From Chrysogorgia sp. JL179-B06 (Eukaryota; Cnidaria; Anthozoa; Scleralcyonacea; Chrysogorgiidae): 64,000 nucleotides of DNA. A program made the position numbers and the translations under genes. This document shows positions 1-11,781 of this stretch, piece by piece. The stretch spans positions 1,956,501-2,020,500 of the forward strand of contig JAYKKM010000144.1 in assembly GCA_035772405.1 (NCBI GenBank), given 5' to 3'. The notes beneath the pieces are model-generated. The model did no database searches, was not told the DNA's origin, and was given only the letters and a program-made list of their open reading frames with translations. The stretch's first letter is position 1. Each line of letters begins with the position of its first letter.

Positions 1-9
1 AATTCAACA

Positions 10-418
<409 letters not shown>

Positions 419-451
419 AGTTGTTTTATTATATAATTATCTAAAATTCAC

Positions 452-502
452 AACCGCCGTTACACGGTGTTTCATGCATTAAGCAATCCTCAGACGACTG
501 AC
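452..502 (-). ncRNA. Candidate hammerhead ribozyme at a PLE end
   Basis: On the minus strand a CUGAGGA core box (487-493) fits the CUGANGA consensus. It is followed by a short helix II with one bulge, then GAAAC (469-473), a short stem III closed by GUGU, and an A at the cleavage position (461). Helix I can pair at about five positions between the bases before CUGAGGA and 454-460. PLEs are known to carry hammerheads in their terminal repeats, and PLE coding fragments begin about 50 bp away. The pairing was done by eye and activity is not shown. Confidence 0.45.
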
Positions 503-539
503 TACATTCAACTAGTGTTCTAAATTTATACGTATCACG

Positions 540-1480
540 CGGCGCGGATCAAAGGTGTTAATTGTCGGGCGGCGTTTCTTTGAAGTTACTGAGTAAGAAT
601 TTATTTATATGCCTATAGTTCGGATCTTTTGTTTAACAATTCTATATCCTGGAAAATAATATGATATTTCTCGATCAGGCAAAGTTCGCATCGTTTCCCA
701 CCATTTCTAAATGCAGGTGCTCTGTCTAGGATTGCATGACCACTGTACGTTTGCATCGTTTATGTTTTTTGTATTTCAAGTTCCATACATATTTGGACAG
801 TTCAGTGTTATTTGCTTTCGTTCGGTAGCGGAGGGAGTTGCGGTGCTTGTAAAGTCTGTCCTTAAACGTTCGTTCGGTTACGCCGATGTAACTTTTGCTC
901 TCGTTGTTCTTCGTGTTCGTTACCTGGGCTTTATATATTACGTTTTCGGTTATACATTCTCCTTGAAGAGGGCATGACTCTTTGGCTCTACAGTTGCATT
1001 ATACTGGAAACATTGGGTAAACAGCTGTAACTGACTTTTACGTTATTTCTGTTGAAAATAGTTTACAGTATGTTCTTTGGGGAAAACGTTTATCTGTAAG
1101 CTGTAGAAATTGTTTTGCGACGTTTGTCTGGACATTCATGCATGTTGTACGGCGGGTTGAACCAAATAATATTTCTCTTACGGTTGGCGGTGCAGTTTGA
1201 TGTATTGGTTGTAGGGTTATATTCGATTTTCTCTTTGTATCCGCTTGCTTTTAGGGCGTCGTTGTAATATGTAGCTGCTTCGTCAAAAATGTATTTGTTG
1301 GATGACATGTCGCTTATCCTCTCGCCAATGTTTTGTGGAAGTTGTTTGATGATGTTCGGTGGGTGGTTTGAGCTCGTGCTGATATAGAGGGGGCTGTCGT
1401 TGGGTTTCTTGTATGGTTTGTAGGTTCCAGTTCGTAAATCGAAGGATGCGTCAAGAAAGTTTAATTCTTTTTTCATTCAA
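540..1480 (-). pseudogene. Penelope-like element fragment: RT C-terminus and GIY-YIG region
   Basis: The open part (1,090-1,476) contains RTGTYKPYKKPND and NIIWFNPPYN, typical of the end of the reverse transcriptase in PLE-type proteins, after which the linker to a GIY-YIG endonuclease normally follows. The continuation toward 540 holds the linker and the SYIGVTERTFKDRLYKH-type GIY-YIG signature, but in other frames. The piece is therefore truncated and frameshifted. It lies head to head with an inverted copy of its own 3' part at 1,478-1,818. The RT palm domain is absent. No active protein is expected. Confidence 0.75.
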
Positions 1481-1818
1481 TTTTCAACAGAAATAACGTA
1501 ACAGTCAGTTACAGCTGTTTGCCAAATGTTTCCAGCATAATCAGAACACACAACAACAAAATCATCCACGACAAAACCGAAATTGGAACCCAGAAATGCA
1601 ACTGTAGAGCGAAAGAGTTATGCCTTCTCCAAGGAGAATGTATGGCCGAAAACGTAATATATAAAGCCCAGGTAACGAACACGAAGAACAACGAGAGCAA
1701 AAGTTACATCGGTCTAACCATCGGCCTAACCGAACGAACGTTTAAGGACAGACTTTACAAGCACCTAACCCCTCTAAAAGAGGATTACAAGGTGGGTGAT
1801 CAGCGGCATAACAAATAA
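1478..1818 (+). pseudogene. Inverted copy of PLE GIY-YIG endonuclease region
   Basis: The plus strand encodes a cysteine-rich linker (CNCRAKELCLLQGEC) followed by IYKAQVTNTKNN and SYIGLTIGLTERTFKDR, the beginning of a GIY-YIG nuclease domain as found at the C-terminus of PLE proteins. It mirrors about 300 bp of the minus-strand copy at 750-1,060, forming a large imperfect inverted repeat. It has no RT domain and stops before the rest of the nuclease. Inverted partial copies are common in PLE insertions. Confidence 0.7.
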
Positions 1819-1819
1819 T

Positions 1820-2060
1820 TAGATACATAAATTAGTTAATAAGTAAATAGATAAATAAATAAATAGAAATATAAACAAAAATAAATAAACATATAGAACG
1901 AAAACTAAGATACAGGGCTATGGGACAAGGTAGACACTCGACTACGGAAGGAATCAGTACTGTTACAAGAAATAAAAGTGTCAGGAGGTAGATTGTTCCA
2001 TTGAACTATAGTTTGGGGATAGAAAGAAAGCTTGTGTGAGAAAGAAAGCTTGTGTGAGGA
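1820..2060 (-). pseudogene. LINE 3' end fragment
   Basis: A minus-strand frame gives TIVQWNNLPPDTFISCNS and then FRSRVSTLSHSP, the conserved C-terminal tail of CR1/L2-like LINE reverse transcriptases. It is followed by a tail of short T/A-rich repeats near 1,820-1,880. Only the last 60-70 codons remain, so this is a 5'-truncated copy. Short duplicated words between 2,030 and 2,130 may mark the edge of the insertion. Confidence 0.5.
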
Positions 2061-2214
2061 GGTTTTCTAGCATCTTTGTAACATCAGTTACCATCAGTTG
2101 AGGTCTTCTAGCATCTTTGTAACACTATCAAGGGGGTTGTATCGAAGCAGCGCCCACCGGGCAGCTCTTCTCTTCACCATCTATACTTTGTGCGAGCTTC
2201 GCTTGCAGCTAGTG

Positions 2215-2736
2215 ACGAAGAGGTTGTCTTAGTTGAATCGATAGTGAATGATGAACAGCGCGAAAACATGGAAAGAAGTTGCTCACAAGTTGTGAGAAAA
2301 CAGCCTGTTATTCAACCTAACAAGCTACGTACCAGGTGAGTCGCATCAAAGTCCGTCACGTGCAGAACTGCGTGATCAACGTAAACAAACCCATGAACAA
2401 CAAATGGAGCGGAACCAATGCACTAAATATATTACAGATGATGAGGGGTTTACTGGTGTGAAAAGAACCCGCATAAACACTAAACGTTTCTTTATTAGTG
2501 GTATTTCTGAAAATGTTGACAAGGATAAAATAATCCGTTATCTGAACAGTAGCTAGGGAGTTACACCTACGTTAATAAATCTATTTCCAAGCAAGTGGAA
2601 AGGAACGCAATCAGAAAAAATCAACGTTTATGCAAAGGACAGTAAATTAATTTTGGGAGATAACTTTTGGTCAACATATGTCCGGTGTAGACCGTGACTT
2701 TATAAGCAACGTCTTCAATTAAGAGAGTCAACGCGG
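2215..2736 (+). pseudogene. LINE ORF1-like remnant
   Basis: Broken frames encode KRFFISGISENVDKDKI, then KGTQSEKINVYAKDSK and DNFWSTYVRCRP. This is the pattern of the small nucleic-acid-binding domain at the end of LINE ORF1 proteins. In-frame stops interrupt it, and it leads directly into the endonuclease ORF that starts at 2,737. I read it as the degenerate ORF1 of the same element. Confidence 0.5.
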
Positions 2737-4405
2737 GTGATAAGAAGGCAGATCATATCTCAAGTTGAAAGCCAGATACTCTTGATGTCCAATACAGATA
2801 CACCTGAAATTTCTACTATTCGTCTTGGAACAATTAACGTTGGAGGATTAATGAGCAATGTATCTTATATTGACCATATTTTAGAAAATATTGATATACT
2901 CGCTATTCAAGAACACTGGCTCTACCCAGAATCGATGACATTTTTAAATTCTATTCACCAAGATTTCCTAGGATGGGGAAGATCCTCTTCCGAATTAAAC
3001 CTGAACTCCGTTTGGAGGAGGGAGAAAGGTGGTGTTAGTTTTGTTTGGCATCGACGCCTTGATAAACACATTGAAAGAATGAAAAGCATAGACAATGATC
3101 GTATAATTGCAATCAAAATAACGATGGTCGATGGGCTGCATCTCTTCATTGTAGCTGTGTATCTACCTTCTACCAACTCGTCAATCGTGGAATTTCGAAA
3201 AACGTTGGATGTCTTGGTTGATGTAATTAATCAGATTTATGATCAAGGGATTGTTATTGTTATAGATGACTTCAACTGCCATATTTGGAAGTCTTGTCGC
3301 CCTAGGAGCCTACCTAGATGCTGTTAACGAATGAGGACGCTATTTAAGTCAAGTTATAGAGCGTCAATGTCTTCGCTCGGTTAACTCCCAAATTTCTGTA
3401 TTGCAGGATCCATGGGACCAGGTACATACTTTGCAGCAGGTGGAACTATTCAAACCACCACTGATCACATTTTAATGAAGACAGACAATGTCCATCATTT
3501 TAATTTGTTGAACAATGTCTTGTGAGCGATGACCATAGTGATCATTTATATTACCATTTACCCATTATTTGCTGTCTTAATTTACAGATGGAAAGTACAA
3601 CGCATCGATCAAGGATAGTTTTCGGAATGTTTCACTCAATTGTAAGTCTGTTAATAACACAATACTGCTTCAACAATACCAATAAAAAGTTAAAGAGAGC
3701 TTGCCGCATGTTAATATGGCTAACATTCATGGTGTTGAACAAATCGAAACTATTATTTGTCAGGTTACTGATAGTTTACTTTCTGCTGCCAATAACGTCT
3801 TTCCTAAGAAAAAAGTAAGACCTTACTTAAAGCCCTATTGGAAAGATGGAATCAAAGAGCTACACAAAAGACCGAGATCGCTAAGGTGTGAGTGGATAAA
3901 ACACGGAAGACCTCGAGATAAAGAAATGTTTATTTCTATCGCTTTCTATCGCTAATCCATTTTCATAAAGCCTTACGTATAAAGGCTTTTGAATATGAGG
4001 TTTACCAGAATCAATGTCTGGAAGAAATGTTTAAAAAAACCAAGCAGGTTTTCAGAAAGTTACATGTATATCCAGTAAGAGGAAACCTGCACGTAGTAAC
4101 TCTGGAAAAAAGCTTAAAGATGATGGAAAAGTAATTACTGACCCTCAAGATTTACTGTCTATTTGGAAAGAACATTACCGAAATCTGTCCACACCGAATG
4201 ATCAAAATAATTTAGATGATGCTTTTATGGAACATGTTAAGCAGGAGCTAAACGAGTATTCTAGAGTGAGCTTTGCCTTTGAAGATGATGTGCTTGAGAA
4301 ATCCTTCACAATTAGTGAAGTGTCTCGGGTATGGGCCTACCTAATGGAAAAGCATGCAGGCGGTTTGGATGGCCTAACATATGAACATATAAAATATGCT
4401 GGACA
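2737..4405 (+). pseudogene. Degenerate LINE: APE-type endonuclease and start of RT
   Basis: An open stretch of 196 codons starts with IRLGTINVGG and has IQEHWLYP and DDFNCH, the usual motifs of an apurinic-type LINE endonuclease. After about 3,325 the frame is broken several times. The RT N-terminal part (EKHAGGLDGLTYEHIKYAG) appears near 4,340-4,400 and is cut off by a (TA)n array. No RT catalytic YxDD box remains. This is a dead CR1-like or related non-LTR retrotransposon. Confidence 0.75.
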
Positions 4406-4439
4406 TAATATAAATATATATATATCATATCCAGCATAT

Positions 4440-4625
<186 letters not shown>

Positions 4626-5261
4626 TTATACAGTATGAACGTCATGGTAGACAATGTTGATGACGTGTCCCTTTCTTCTTCCCGCGGTTTTGGCTGTTCA
4701 CATAAAATTTACATTGCATTTATAATGCATTATACATGTAGAAAATGCAAAGTCGACAAACAATACTGTGAATTTTGCAAAAGAAATTATTTAAAAAGAA
4801 TTACTACTAAATTGATTTATAAATGTAAATGTATCGATAGAATAAAAAGATGGAAACAAAGATATATTGAATAAAACATTTTTATTACAAAAAATTTTTT
4901 ACAAATGTATAGAGGGTTAACAAGTGATTGTTTTTTTCCTAAAAAAAATTTAAAAAAATTATTGTTTTAAAAAATAAAAGATGTTTTTAATAAACAAAAA
5001 TGTTTTTGAAAAAACCGTTTTCTATATAAACATTGTTATCATGTTAGAGAATAAAAAAAAATGAAAAGCAAGCGTTGTTGTGTAGGAATTTTTTTTAAGA
5101 AACAACTCTTTTCACCTATAAAAAAATTATAATGGTTAGACAAAAAGGTGGTTTGTATTTACTCACTTTTCCCAAAGGGGTTATGGAAATCGTAGAAAAA
5201 GAAAACAAAGGGGAGGTAGGAAAATTAAAAAAATAAAAAGGGCGGATTCTTCCCTTGGATT
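4626..5261. other. Very AT-rich stretch with no assigned gene
   Basis: This segment is much richer in A/T runs than its surroundings. It holds a plus-strand reading frame (about 4,635-4,874) with CRKCKVDKQYCEFCK, and two shorter lysine-rich frames near 5,060-5,240. I recognise no family, and low-complexity sequence could produce these frames by chance. Confidence 0.3.
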
Positions 5262-6227
5262 TTAAAACCGGAACCATACGATGTATATTGTTTGTAAACA
5301 AGAGATCAATGGCTGTTTGAGATGTTTCGGTAACTCTTGTGGGTAAGACACAAGTTTACTGCTCAATCGTTGGAGTTTTTGTTTTTGTTGAAATTTGGGT
5401 TTGACAGTTCTTGGCACAATAAAATCAACATTAAAATCACCCATTATAATGATTTCAAAATTAGGCGATGGTGTTGATAATATCTTATCAAAATCATCAA
5501 TAAATACATCAAGCAAATAATCTGGAGGTCTGTAAACACAACAGAAAAGCATCTTCTTGCGTTTGGGTTTAAGTATTTCAATCCAGCATGATTCTGAATA
5601 ATTTCGCAATGTGAGATCTTCTCTGGGTTTGTAAGGCAGATTATCCCGAACATATATCAACACACCACCACCACGTTTGCCATTTCTTCGATCACATCTT
5701 GCTAAGGTATAACCAGGCAGCATTATCTCAGAATCTAGGATTGAGTCATCTAGCCAGGTTTCTGATATAGAGAGAATATCAAAATTGTTATATTTAATCA
5801 TCATACGGATTTCGTCCTTTTTGTAAAGGATAGTTCGGGCATTTAGATGGCCAACTTTTAAACCTCGTGTATTTGGTAACTCGGTAAACGTTTCGGAAAC
5901 AGCAGGTGGACCAGGTTGAGTCTCGATGTCATTTGAAAGGCAAATCGATAACATTGATAATCCCGTTTGAAGGACGAGACGACATCCGACAACAACTTGA
6001 GTCGATGTTGAAATAGGCTCAGGCTTACTCGTCGAGCTTTTGACTTGGTGTAACAAACCTTCGATTTTATTTGTGCATACCATCTGTGAAACGTAGAAAA
6101 CATCAGTACAGCAATCCCGATTCCGAAACTTTATTTCGACAGCAGCAATACTGGATAAAGTTAAGTAGAGGTATAAAATTAAACAAAAGTTGCTGGAGCC
6201 AAATAGACCGTGTACGATCGCCATCAT
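5262..6227 (-). pseudogene. LINE ORF2 N-terminus with 2A-like motif and endonuclease
   Basis: The minus-strand protein has a hydrophobic start (residues 8-30), then a 2A-like DIETQPGP (5,907-5,930) and an APE-type endonuclease with VGHLNARTI, SISETWLDDS and MGDFNVDF. The true frame near 5,350-5,290 (TRVTETSQTAIDLLFTNN) is shifted relative to the open frame, and no RT follows. It is therefore a truncated, frameshifted CR1/L2-type LINE. Active 2A peptides end in NPGP, whereas this one has Q in place of N and probably would not skip. Confidence 0.8.
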
Positions 6228-6480
6228 GACATTAAATTAGAAAGTTGGTATGACCAGTTGTTGTGGCCTGCTTCGCCACTGATCAGTATACAAAATAGTG
6301 AAAGCTCAGAAAAAAGCTTGTTATCGTGTGGGGTATATACGAACGTCTGGTTCAATACTAAACACATTGTAAATTTAACATCTTAAAGCTGACCTTAACG
6401 CTGACATTATCAATTTGGCACGGACGCAGTCACGGACGCCGAGGGTATAGCAATATATTTCCTGCACTAACGCAGGCGAG
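6228..6480. other. Intergenic sequence, nothing assigned
   Basis: Probably 5' sequence of the neighbouring LINE plus unique DNA. I see no gene, RNA or repeat structure here. Confidence 0.4.
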
Positions 6481-8985
6481 ATAATAATATACGACGAGGC
6501 GGCTGGGTCGGGCTGGCTGATTGCCGAATAATTTCTCAATACATAAACCGTTTTTACGAAGGGTATGTACGTTCTTGTAATATAATAGACACGTATTTTA
6601 TGTAGTTAGACTTGGTAATTCCAAAACTGTTTTCAGAATTGAAATCGAGTAAATATTTGCCGAGATAACGTTCAAAATCTACGTACCACGAACCGACCTT
6701 TTGGGCTTTGTTATCGACATACGCAGTCTTGGCATTAGGGACCATGTATAGGGAAAATAAACTATAGGGGTGGGTTGGGTGGTAGTGGTAGAAAAGGCGA
6801 GCGAGGGGATTATTGCGGATTCGCATTTCTAGCATATGTCATCAACCGAAAATTGCAACTTAATGAACTTTTTTGCTGTTAAAGTTACCGGATGTGATGT
6901 CACAAGAAGCTTTTCGTGGCATGTAACAAAATAAAACTGGCTTGGGATGCCTCTTGTGACATCACATCCGGAAACTTTGACCGCGAAAAATTCAATGATG
7001 ATTTTGCTTAGGAAGACCCACATATTACGGATATGTAAAATCCTCAAACGTGAGATAGACACTTCATCAGGGCTCCATTTAAATCAGCTTTTAGCTGAAT
7101 TGGGGCTACTCAGTATACATATTAATAAATAAATAATTAAATCAATCACTCAATCAATCGATTAATCAATCTAACCTCTTCCGAGAATTTGGCAGGCGTT
7201 CCTCCCCCCTTCCCATTAATCCACTCGCTCCTCAACTCCCGTAACCTACGCGCCCGCCCTCCCCCAAACGGAATGCCTGCAACGCTAGCCTGCTTGCTGA
7301 CTCCACCTCATAATGAAATAAAATTTACACCAGCCACACGCTGCTAGTCAAGCATATCTGATGTCTAGGCGTAACAGCATAGCAGCATCGATCAAAGCAA
7401 GCAAGTAAGTCATTAACTTTTTTTATATTAAAAGCTAGGCCGCATGTCACGTTGTTAAGTAAGTTACAATCATAGTATACATGTTTTATTAGTATGTATT
7501 TTTACAAAATATGTTCACAAACAAAGAATCATTTCAAACTTCACTGTCACTTGTGAATATTTTATCGATGCTATTCGGTCATTTGCCGTAGCTCATATAC
7601 ACTGAACCAATGTTTAAAATTAAGTCCTCCTCGTTTACATCGCGATATCTCTCGAACGCGATCAAGAGGTATCGCGATAGTAATAATTTTTCTTGTAAAC
7701 AGCCGATCGCTAGCGGAATAAGTTCAACCTCGTTTGCTAACGCGATCTCTCCGATCGAGATCTGGAACCTGTGTCTGTGTAAACGAAACTCAGTATCTGG
7801 ATTGCAATTGCGCAATTTATTTGCTGTGTTAACGCGACATTACATGCAGTTTAGTTTGGTCAAGCATGCGCAATCTAGCAAGCATTCTCAGCATATTTTA
7901 CTTATCCAGCGAAGCGGGTCAATTTCCCAATGCATATTTTCTCTCGTATTTTTGGACCTCTCTGGAAGTCGACAAATCTCCTCAGGTGTGTTAAGGTAAT
8001 GTTTTTAACAAGGATGTTTGAACGTACGCTTCCTAATAATACTTTTAAACTCTCTGATACTTCATCTTTTGCAGCTAGCAACAATGCTCTAATTATAGTT
8101 ATACTCGGATACACCTAGTGCCACATAAAGTAATTAAAATTATTCATCCAGCAATCTGAACAGCTATAGTCCTTATGTCAGGTTTTAGCAACATATTGTG
8201 CACATAATGACATAAAATAGTGGGCTGTGTAGACAGTTTTAAAATACGAACTGATTAGGCCGGAAACTTACTATTTCGACTGCACAACAACCTACTGTAT
8301 CATTGATTTGTTATACAGTGCATGTTATTTGCATGTATTTATTTACACTTATTATACAAAAATCCTTAATAATATGAAACTAAAATGTTCCGTTTATATA
8401 AGGCAGACGTCAACATTCACTTACAAATTATCGTCTTCGTTGCTTGTGCTTCGTTGTGGCCACAGAAAATGTTCGAGTTGTGGAAAACTAGTCTAATTTT
8501 GATCACGAATTGAACTATAGTAATCATTAACTCGACATATATATTTTACTTTATATTACTCGGGCTACCCGAGTCTAGGTTTACGCAGAGTCTAAGTTTA
8601 CCTGAGGCCGAGACAAGAGCCTGGTTAATTTTTAGTCCGCGTACTTAAAAAAATCGGTACGGGCCACGGTACTTTTGAATTATTTGTGTAAATATAGGAA
8701 TTAAACTGCAGGTACGCGTATCAAAGTCGTTAGCATGCTCGACCAGCCAAAATATGTGAACGACTCGCAGTTTTCCGTAATATGGGACCCAGAACTGCCG
8801 ATAGAAAGAGAACACGGTTTTCTAGATACTTTAGTGAATTAAACCAGCCAAGCCAATCAAAAGATAGTTAACTACCTTGACATCACATTCAACTTATCGG
8901 ACGGCAAGTTTCAACTTTACAGAAAACCCGACGACCCTCCCATGTTTATCAAGTGCACCTTCTATAATACACATTTGGGAATGAA
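6481..8985 (+). repeat. Duplicated repeat block, copy A
   Basis: About 2.5 kb is repeated in the same orientation at 11,782-14,310 with small indels and substitutions. It contains a fold-back element (6,845-7,010), a LINE-like 3' tail ending in AATAAATAAATAATT (near 7,125), a hairpin made of ATCGCGATA arms (7,640-7,682) and a PLE fragment at its right end. ORFs here are short, occur on both strands and are not conserved as protein between the two copies. Confidence 0.8.
6845..7010. mobile_element. Fold-back MITE resembling Kolobok ends
   Basis: Inverted arms are centred near 6,930, with CCGGATGTGATGTCACAAG facing CTTGTGACATCACATCCGG. The outer part, CTTTTTTGCTGT followed by AAAGT, matches the inner terminal repeat of the Kolobok transposon at 48,150 (ATGGACTTTTTTGCTGT). 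The copy at 12,115-12,300 preserves that 17-base word exactly. This suggests a non-autonomous Kolobok derivative. Confidence 0.5.
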
Positions 8986-9020
8986 AACAAGCAAACACTG
9001 CCTACTCAATAAAATGGTCG
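8700..9020 (+). pseudogene. PLE reverse transcriptase fragment
   Basis: The plus strand encodes VNYLDITFNLSDGKF followed by LYRKPDDPPMFIK, the region just after the RT palm in PLE-type proteins. Stops and frame changes flank it. A shorter version ends copy B of the duplicated block. Confidence 0.6.
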
Positions 9021-9854
9021 GGGATAATTAATAAGGGAATCTTCTTGCTGCAAATTGTTTTTAAAATAGTTAATTGTATTATTGATAAAATGATAAATAA
9101 TGGTTTTATTAAAGATTTTTAACTTACCTGTGTTTTTTTAACAAATTTGTATATAGCGATACTCTAGTAATGAAAAAACCAAAATGGCGGCGTAAGTTTT
9201 CTTACCTACTGCAGATTAAACTGGCTGTTAATTTCACACACAGGAGCGAAAAACCTGAACTAAGAGGAATAAGTCTAATCAACAGAAAATACATTAACCA
9301 AATGCAAAATTTACTAAGTTATGATGAAAAACCCACTTAAAAATCGTCTTAAGGCTTTGAAAAATCCGACTGAATTGTCAACAGTTGATAATAATGATTT
9401 GTCAGACAAAATAAATAGGATACAAGTAGCTAGCAACACATATTTATTACAAATATTATGATTATTATTCAGTAAAGATAATTTTTGAAGTAATAAAGCA
9501 TTATGAATGAAAACTTTGATATTTTTAGGTGATAAACATCGCAAAACAACAAAGCGGGATTTTCGCTAATATTTTTTTAGCTTTTTGTTCTTTTAAAAGC
9601 CCAAATACACACAACCGTGATACAATAACTAAAAACTGACCCACCTTTTGGCTTTTCAAAGGAACTTTTTTAATTTATTTAACCATCTCAACGAATTTTT
9701 GGCTCTCAGACAAAATTTTGAAGCCGTTTTCAACTCAGCGAGCTAAAAACCTTTCTTACGTGACAACAATACGCATGACGGAAGTATATGTGGCGGAAGT
9801 TCGTTGCTTTCAATTAAACAATTTATTTATTGCGACATATTTGCCGATTATTAT
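9021..9854. other. Unassigned AT-rich DNA
   Basis: No convincing gene or repeat. The reading frames present are short and have no recognisable motif. Confidence 0.4.
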
Positions 9855-10190
<336 letters not shown>

Positions 10191-10254
10191 ACTCATTAAT
10201 AATGCATGAAGAAAACACAAAAGAAATGCATCTTTAATCAATCTTTCTACCATG

Positions 10255-10395
10255 TAGTAGATAACTCATTAATAAAACATCAGTGTCTTTAAATGTGATA
10301 GAACACTCATTAATAAAACATCAGTGTCTTTAAATTTGATAGAACACTCATTAATAAAACATCAGTGTCTTTAAATTTGATAGAACACTCATTCA
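10255..10395. repeat. 41-bp tandem repeat, about 3.3 copies
   Basis: The unit beginning CTCATTAATAAAACATCAGT and ending TTTGATAGAACA is repeated in tandem with one or two base differences. It is non-coding. Confidence 0.9.
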
Positions 10396-10539
10396 GCCAG
10401 CCTGAAGCGCTTCATCTCACAATTATACCAAAACTATGCTGCGGCACAAGCAGCAGTCCAAACGCACTGCAGCGTGTCCCTCGTTTGCATTGCTAAATCA
10501 TTTCACACAATAGATAAATACTAATTAATGGACGTTTTT

Positions 10540-10647
10540 TAAGCCATTTATAAAACTCGTTACCGGGCTTTATTGGTGTATAAAGCCGCTCGCCTTCGGC
10601 TCGCGTCTTTATACACCGATAAAGCCCTCGAACTCGTTTTGTAAATA

Positions 10648-10700
<53 letters not shown>
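10540..10700. repeat. Fold-back element and (TA)n
   Basis: Arms GGGCTTTATTGGTGTATAAA and TTTATACACCGATAAAGCCC flank GCCGCTCGCCTTCGGCTCGC, giving a strong cruciform-capable hairpin. A 48-bp (TA)n run follows. Confidence 0.8.
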
Positions 10701-10703
<3 letters not shown>

Positions 10704-10769
10704 CCTCAACTATAAATTGTCGAATCAAAGAGCTAGATTTGTAGCGCGTGACCAGTAAATTTAAACTCG

Positions 10770-10885
10770 AATTCCCCGTTTTAACCTCGAATCACCCGCT
10801 GATAACGTCATCAGCGGGTGATTCGATTTCGAATTACCCGCTGATGACGAATACAGCGGGTGATTCGAGTTGGAATACCCCGCTC
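10770..10885. repeat. Tandem hairpins with CACCCGCTGATGACG arms
   Basis: AATCACCCGCTGATAACG is followed by its complement CGTCATCAGCGGGTGATT. A second imperfect hairpin of the same sequence follows at about 10,830-10,866. Non-coding palindromic repeat. Confidence 0.8.
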
Positions 10886-11009
10886 GTACCCAGTACATTG
10901 CCTAATTTCATTGTTCGCCAAGATGGCGGACATAACAGATGGACGAACAAATGAGGAACAACAAGACGTTTCTAGACGTTTCAAGACAGTATTCAAGATT
11001 GTTTCGGTA

Positions 11010-11640
<631 letters not shown>

Positions 11641-11781
11641 GATCTTGTGAACTACATCAAGAGGTTTTTACGAAGGGTATACACGTTTTTGTGTGTGATG
11701 TATTTTCCCATTTGGAATCGCTGATTCCAAATCTGTTTTCAGAATTGAAAATGGTTAAATATTGATCGAGATAACATTCAA

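Noticed and set aside
7579..8118. ORFs on both strands within the duplicated block (also at 12,927-13,358)
   Set aside because: Frames shift between the two copies, so there is no sign of protein conservation.
10923..11006. Possible first exon of a host gene (MADITDGRTNEEQQ, followed by a GT)
   Set aside because: ATGGCGGAC context is attractive, but the frame is 28 codons, no downstream exon is visible and it is hemmed in by hairpin repeats.
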